The notes under the pieces: generated by a model
What the model was told of the DNA's origin: nothing
What the model saw: the letters and a program-made list of their open reading frames with translations, nothing else
Database searches by the model: none
Assembly (NCBI RefSeq): GCF_002980525.1
Contig: NZ_PVBQ01000003.1
Span: 1-64,000, forward strand
DNA length: 64,000 nt
Direction of reading: 5' to 3'
DNA from: Sphingobacterium haloxyli
Lineage (GTDB): Bacteria > Bacteroidota > Bacteroidia > Sphingobacteriales > Sphingobacteriaceae
Position numbers and translations under genes: made by a program
Shown here: piece by piece, positions 61,994 through 64,000 of the stretch
Position numbering within the stretch: the first letter of the stretch is position 1
How the letters are laid out: each line of letters opens with the position of its first letter

Positions 61994-62149
61994 GTCGCCT
62001 CCGGATGTTTTACAACTGTACACATTCATCCTTAGTACTATCCCAAATGTAAAACATCCGCAGCGACGCTTTTTATGAACTAGTGTTTACTTTGGTGTTC
62101 ATGAACTCACTCCGTTCGGTTTGCGCAACTTTTTTCTAAAAAAAGTTGC
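61994..62149 (+). repeat. Dispersed double-hairpin element, copy C
   Basis: Outer stem GTCGC/GCGAC (61994-61998 with 62063-62067), perfect 12-bp inner stem (62002-62013 with 62049-62060), 35-base loop. A small extra hairpin (ATGAAC/GTTCAT) lies in the spacer, then the second hairpin (62125-62135 with 62139-62149, loop CTA). Confidence 0.78.
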
Positions 62150-62212
62150 ATAAAGAAAACCTTCGTTTTACATCACAAAATTTCATTTTATAGAAACAAA
62201 AAACAAAATCAT

Positions 62213-62220
62213 TATCTTTG
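62213..62220 (+). promoter_or_regulatory. -7 box for recN
   Basis: TATCTTTG is an exact TAnnTTTG match 19 bases before the ATG at 62240. Confidence 0.55.
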
Positions 62221-62239
62221 GTACCACGAACGAGACGCC

Positions 62240-63901
62240 ATGCTAAATAGACTTTATATCAAGAATTACGCATTGATTGAAAACCTGGATATCCAATTTG
62301 ACACCGGGTTGAACACTATCACTGGAGAAACCGGAGCAGGTAAATCCATTATAATGGGTGCGCTGGGACTGATATTGGGCAATCGAGCGGAAGGAAAGCA
62401 CTTCTTTCGGGATGATCAAAAATGTGTGATAGAAGGTTTTTTCAAGATAGATGCTTATGGCTTGCAAGATTTTTTCCAGGACAACGAGCTGGACTACGAT
62501 GCCGAAACAATTATCCGTCGCGAAATTTCAGTCGACGGCAAGTCCCGTGCTTTTGTAAACGATTCCCCTGTGACCCTAAATATACTCAGGTTGTTGGGCG
62601 AGCAGTTGATCGATATTCATTCGCAGCACGCTACTTTACAACTGAATACCGAACGTTTCCAGTTGATGGTATTGGATAGTGTGGCAAAAAGTCAAGGGAT
62701 TCTACAAGATTATAAACGAAACTTATCACAATATAGGCGGCAGCAGGAATCCTTGGACCGTCTGCGTGAAGACATTGCTAGTACAAACGCCGCATTGGAT
62801 TTTAACCAGTTTCAGTTTGATGAATTAGATCAAGCCAATTTAGCAGAGGACGAGCAGGAAAAGTTGGAAACGGAGTTGAGTCAGTTGGAAAATGCAGAGG
62901 AGATAAAAAGAGCATTGTTGCGTGTTAGCCATCTGCTGGGTGAAGGTGAACATTCTGCTACTTTTTCGTTAAAAGAATCTTTGCAACAGCTCCAATCCGT
63001 GGAGCGTTTCATGCCACCGGCGGAAGAACTAGCGAAGCGTTTGCAAAGTGTATGGATTGAAGTGAAAGATATAGCGGACGAGGTCAGCGCCAACGAACAG
63101 GATGTATTGATGGACGAAGGCCGACTAGTAGAAGTCACTGAGCGACTAAGCCTATTGTATAGTCTGCAAAAAAAGCATCGGATGGATACCGTGGCAGAAC
63201 TCATTACGTTACGAGATGAACTAGAACGAAAAATTCTGGCCGTGGCTAATCAAGGCGAACAATTAGCTGCTTTAGAGGAGGACGTCGCCAAATGTTTGCA
63301 AGCTTTGAAACAGACCGGAGAACATCTGCACCATGCTAGACAGCAGGCGGTGAGTAATGTGGAGTGCCATGTACAAGAAGTTTTAGCAGAGGTAGGCATG
63401 CCGAATGCCCAATTAAAGATAGAACTTTCCTTACTAGAAGTCGATAAATACAAAAATACAGGTGCGGATGATGTCCAGTTTCTATTTTCTGCCAATAAAG
63501 GGCAACCGTTGCAGCTTATACACCGTGTAGCATCCGGCGGAGAACTCTCCCGTGTGATGCTCGCTGTTAAATCACTTGTGGCGGAAACGTCTGCATTGCC
63601 AACAATCATATTTGATGAGATCGATACGGGTATTTCTGGTGAAGTTGCCTTAAACGTAGGGGAGATTATGGAACGTCTAGCTGGCAACATGCAAGTACTC
63701 GCCATCACGCATTTACCCCAGATAGCTTCCAAAGGGCAGGCGCACTTTAAAGTCTTCAAGCAAGATCAGGAAGAGAAAACGAAGACTGATATCGCGCTGT
63801 TGAACAAGGAAAATCGTATCCTAGAAGTCGCGCAAATGCTCAGTGGCGCAAACCCGGGAGTGTCGGCTTTACAGCATGCGAAGGAATTGCTTGAAAGATA
63901 A
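62240..63901 (+). CDS. recN: DNA repair protein RecN
   Basis: 553 residues, an SMC-like ATPase of double-strand break repair. Walker A GETGAGKSIIMGALGL is N-terminal, the middle is coiled coil (about 160-360), and the C-terminal half has the signature HRVASGGELSRVMLA and Walker B IIFDEIDTGISGEVA. Length is typical. Only 99 bases follow, without a recognisable gene. Confidence 0.96.
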   Translation: MLNRLYIKNYALIENLDIQFDTGLNTITGETGAGKSIIMGALGLILGNRAEGKHFFRDDQKCVIEGFFKIDAYGLQDFFQDNELDYDAETIIRREISVDGKSRAFVNDSPVTLNILRLLGEQLIDIHSQHATLQLNTERFQLMVLDSVAKSQGILQDYKRNLSQYRRQQESLDRLREDIASTNAALDFNQFQFDELDQANLAEDEQEKLETELSQLENAEEIKRALLRVSHLLGEGEHSATFSLKESLQQLQSVERFMPPAEELAKRLQSVWIEVKDIADEVSANEQDVLMDEGRLVEVTERLSLLYSLQKKHRMDTVAELITLRDELERKILAVANQGEQLAALEEDVAKCLQALKQTGEHLHHARQQAVSNVECHVQEVLAEVGMPNAQLKIELSLLEVDKYKNTGADDVQFLFSANKGQPLQLIHRVASGGELSRVMLAVKSLVAETSALPTIIFDEIDTGISGEVALNVGEIMERLAGNMQVLAITHLPQIASKGQAHFKVFKQDQEEKTKTDIALLNKENRILEVAQMLSGANPGVSALQHAKELLER

Positions 63902-64000
63902 TAGATCTTCATGCCGCAACACGTGTTGCAGGATGCTGAATTAAAACAAAATAAAAGATATATTTTTTTATTGTTAAGCGAATAATTAATGGTTATATTT

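Larger units (their letters stand above)
61715..62239. other. Gene-free region with two double-hairpin elements
   Basis: 525 bases between the SprT-like gene and recN. It contains copies D (minus) and C (plus) of the dispersed element head to head, a 13-bp inverted repeat between them, and the promoter boxes of both flanking genes. I see no supportable coding frame. Confidence 0.7.

Noticed and set aside
61798..62052. An 84-codon frame across repeats D and C.
   Set aside because: It reads straight through both hairpin arms and its residues follow the repeat, not a protein pattern.
62240..63901. recN as part of a DNA-repair island with the SprT-like gene.
   Set aside because: The genes are divergent, separated by 525 bp of repeats, each with its own promoter box; proximity alone is weak evidence.

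Overview
The window looks like chromosomal DNA of a member of the Bacteroidota, most likely the Sphingobacteriaceae (Sphingobacterium/Pedobacter-like). The signs are: TAnnTTTG promoter boxes and few Shine-Dalgarno sequences; the DUF3276 (PUR-like), DUF1573, DUF4369-thioredoxin and long-form NusB families; a TonB-dependent receptor; a LytTR two-component pair; and a trehalose synthase/phosphatase fusion next to a GH15 enzyme. Gene content is mostly housekeeping. I see no prophage, insertion sequence, CRISPR array, rRNA operon or recognisable defence island. The only RNA gene I can support is tRNA-Leu(CAA).

Layout. 1-3.5 kb: OmpA-type porin and two tandem-domain universal stress proteins. 3.7-8.3 kb: alaS, a lipoprotein thioredoxin and an orphan OmpR-type regulator. 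8.3-12.4 kb: trehalose operon (TPS-TPP fusion then GH15). 12.5-19.3 kb: tRNA-Leu, small periplasmic protein, NUDIX, pyrE, SRPBCC, DEDDh exonuclease-DUF3820, trxB, HAD phosphatase, methyltransferase. 19.3-25.7 kb: Omp85-like barrel plus TonB receptor, ABC exporter, amino-acid dehydrogenase. 25.7-30.4 kb: nusB, DUF1573, yajC, YbbR-like, coaE, MBL nuclease and a 38-residue membrane peptide. 30.4-38 kb: purH, DUF1080, purN, serine hydrolase, and a LiaF-like/LytS/LytR operon. 38-47.8 kb: DUF3276, DPP-IV, membrane protein, dxr, rseP, YwbE, carA, eno, divIC/ftsB. 47.8-55.6 kb: AMP nucleosidase, clpX, clpP, HsdR_N-like nuclease, holA, AI-2E-family permease, MFS, SpoU methyltransferase. 55.6-64 kb: BamA/TamA-like lipoprotein, small membrane proteins, M28 peptidase, SprT-like protein, recN.

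The most interesting signals lie between genes. (1) A dispersed double-hairpin element occurs four times (A 146-284, B 27579-27685, C 61994-62149, D 61937-61828 on the minus strand). Its outer stem changes in a compensatory way between copies, and C and D stand head to head. (2) At ten genes an exact TAnnTTTG box ends only 3-7 bases before the start codon, which predicts leaderless mRNAs. One case is a 42-bp divergent intergenic region with both partners leaderless. (3) carA is preceded by the best promoter in the window, a possible 24-codon leader ORF and an intrinsic terminator, an attenuator-like arrangement. (4) A 38-codon membrane-peptide gene follows the MBL nuclease. (5) The leucine-dehydrogenase-like protein carries Ser where the catalytic Lys of the GGGK motif is expected. 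All assignments come from reading the sequence; no database search was run.
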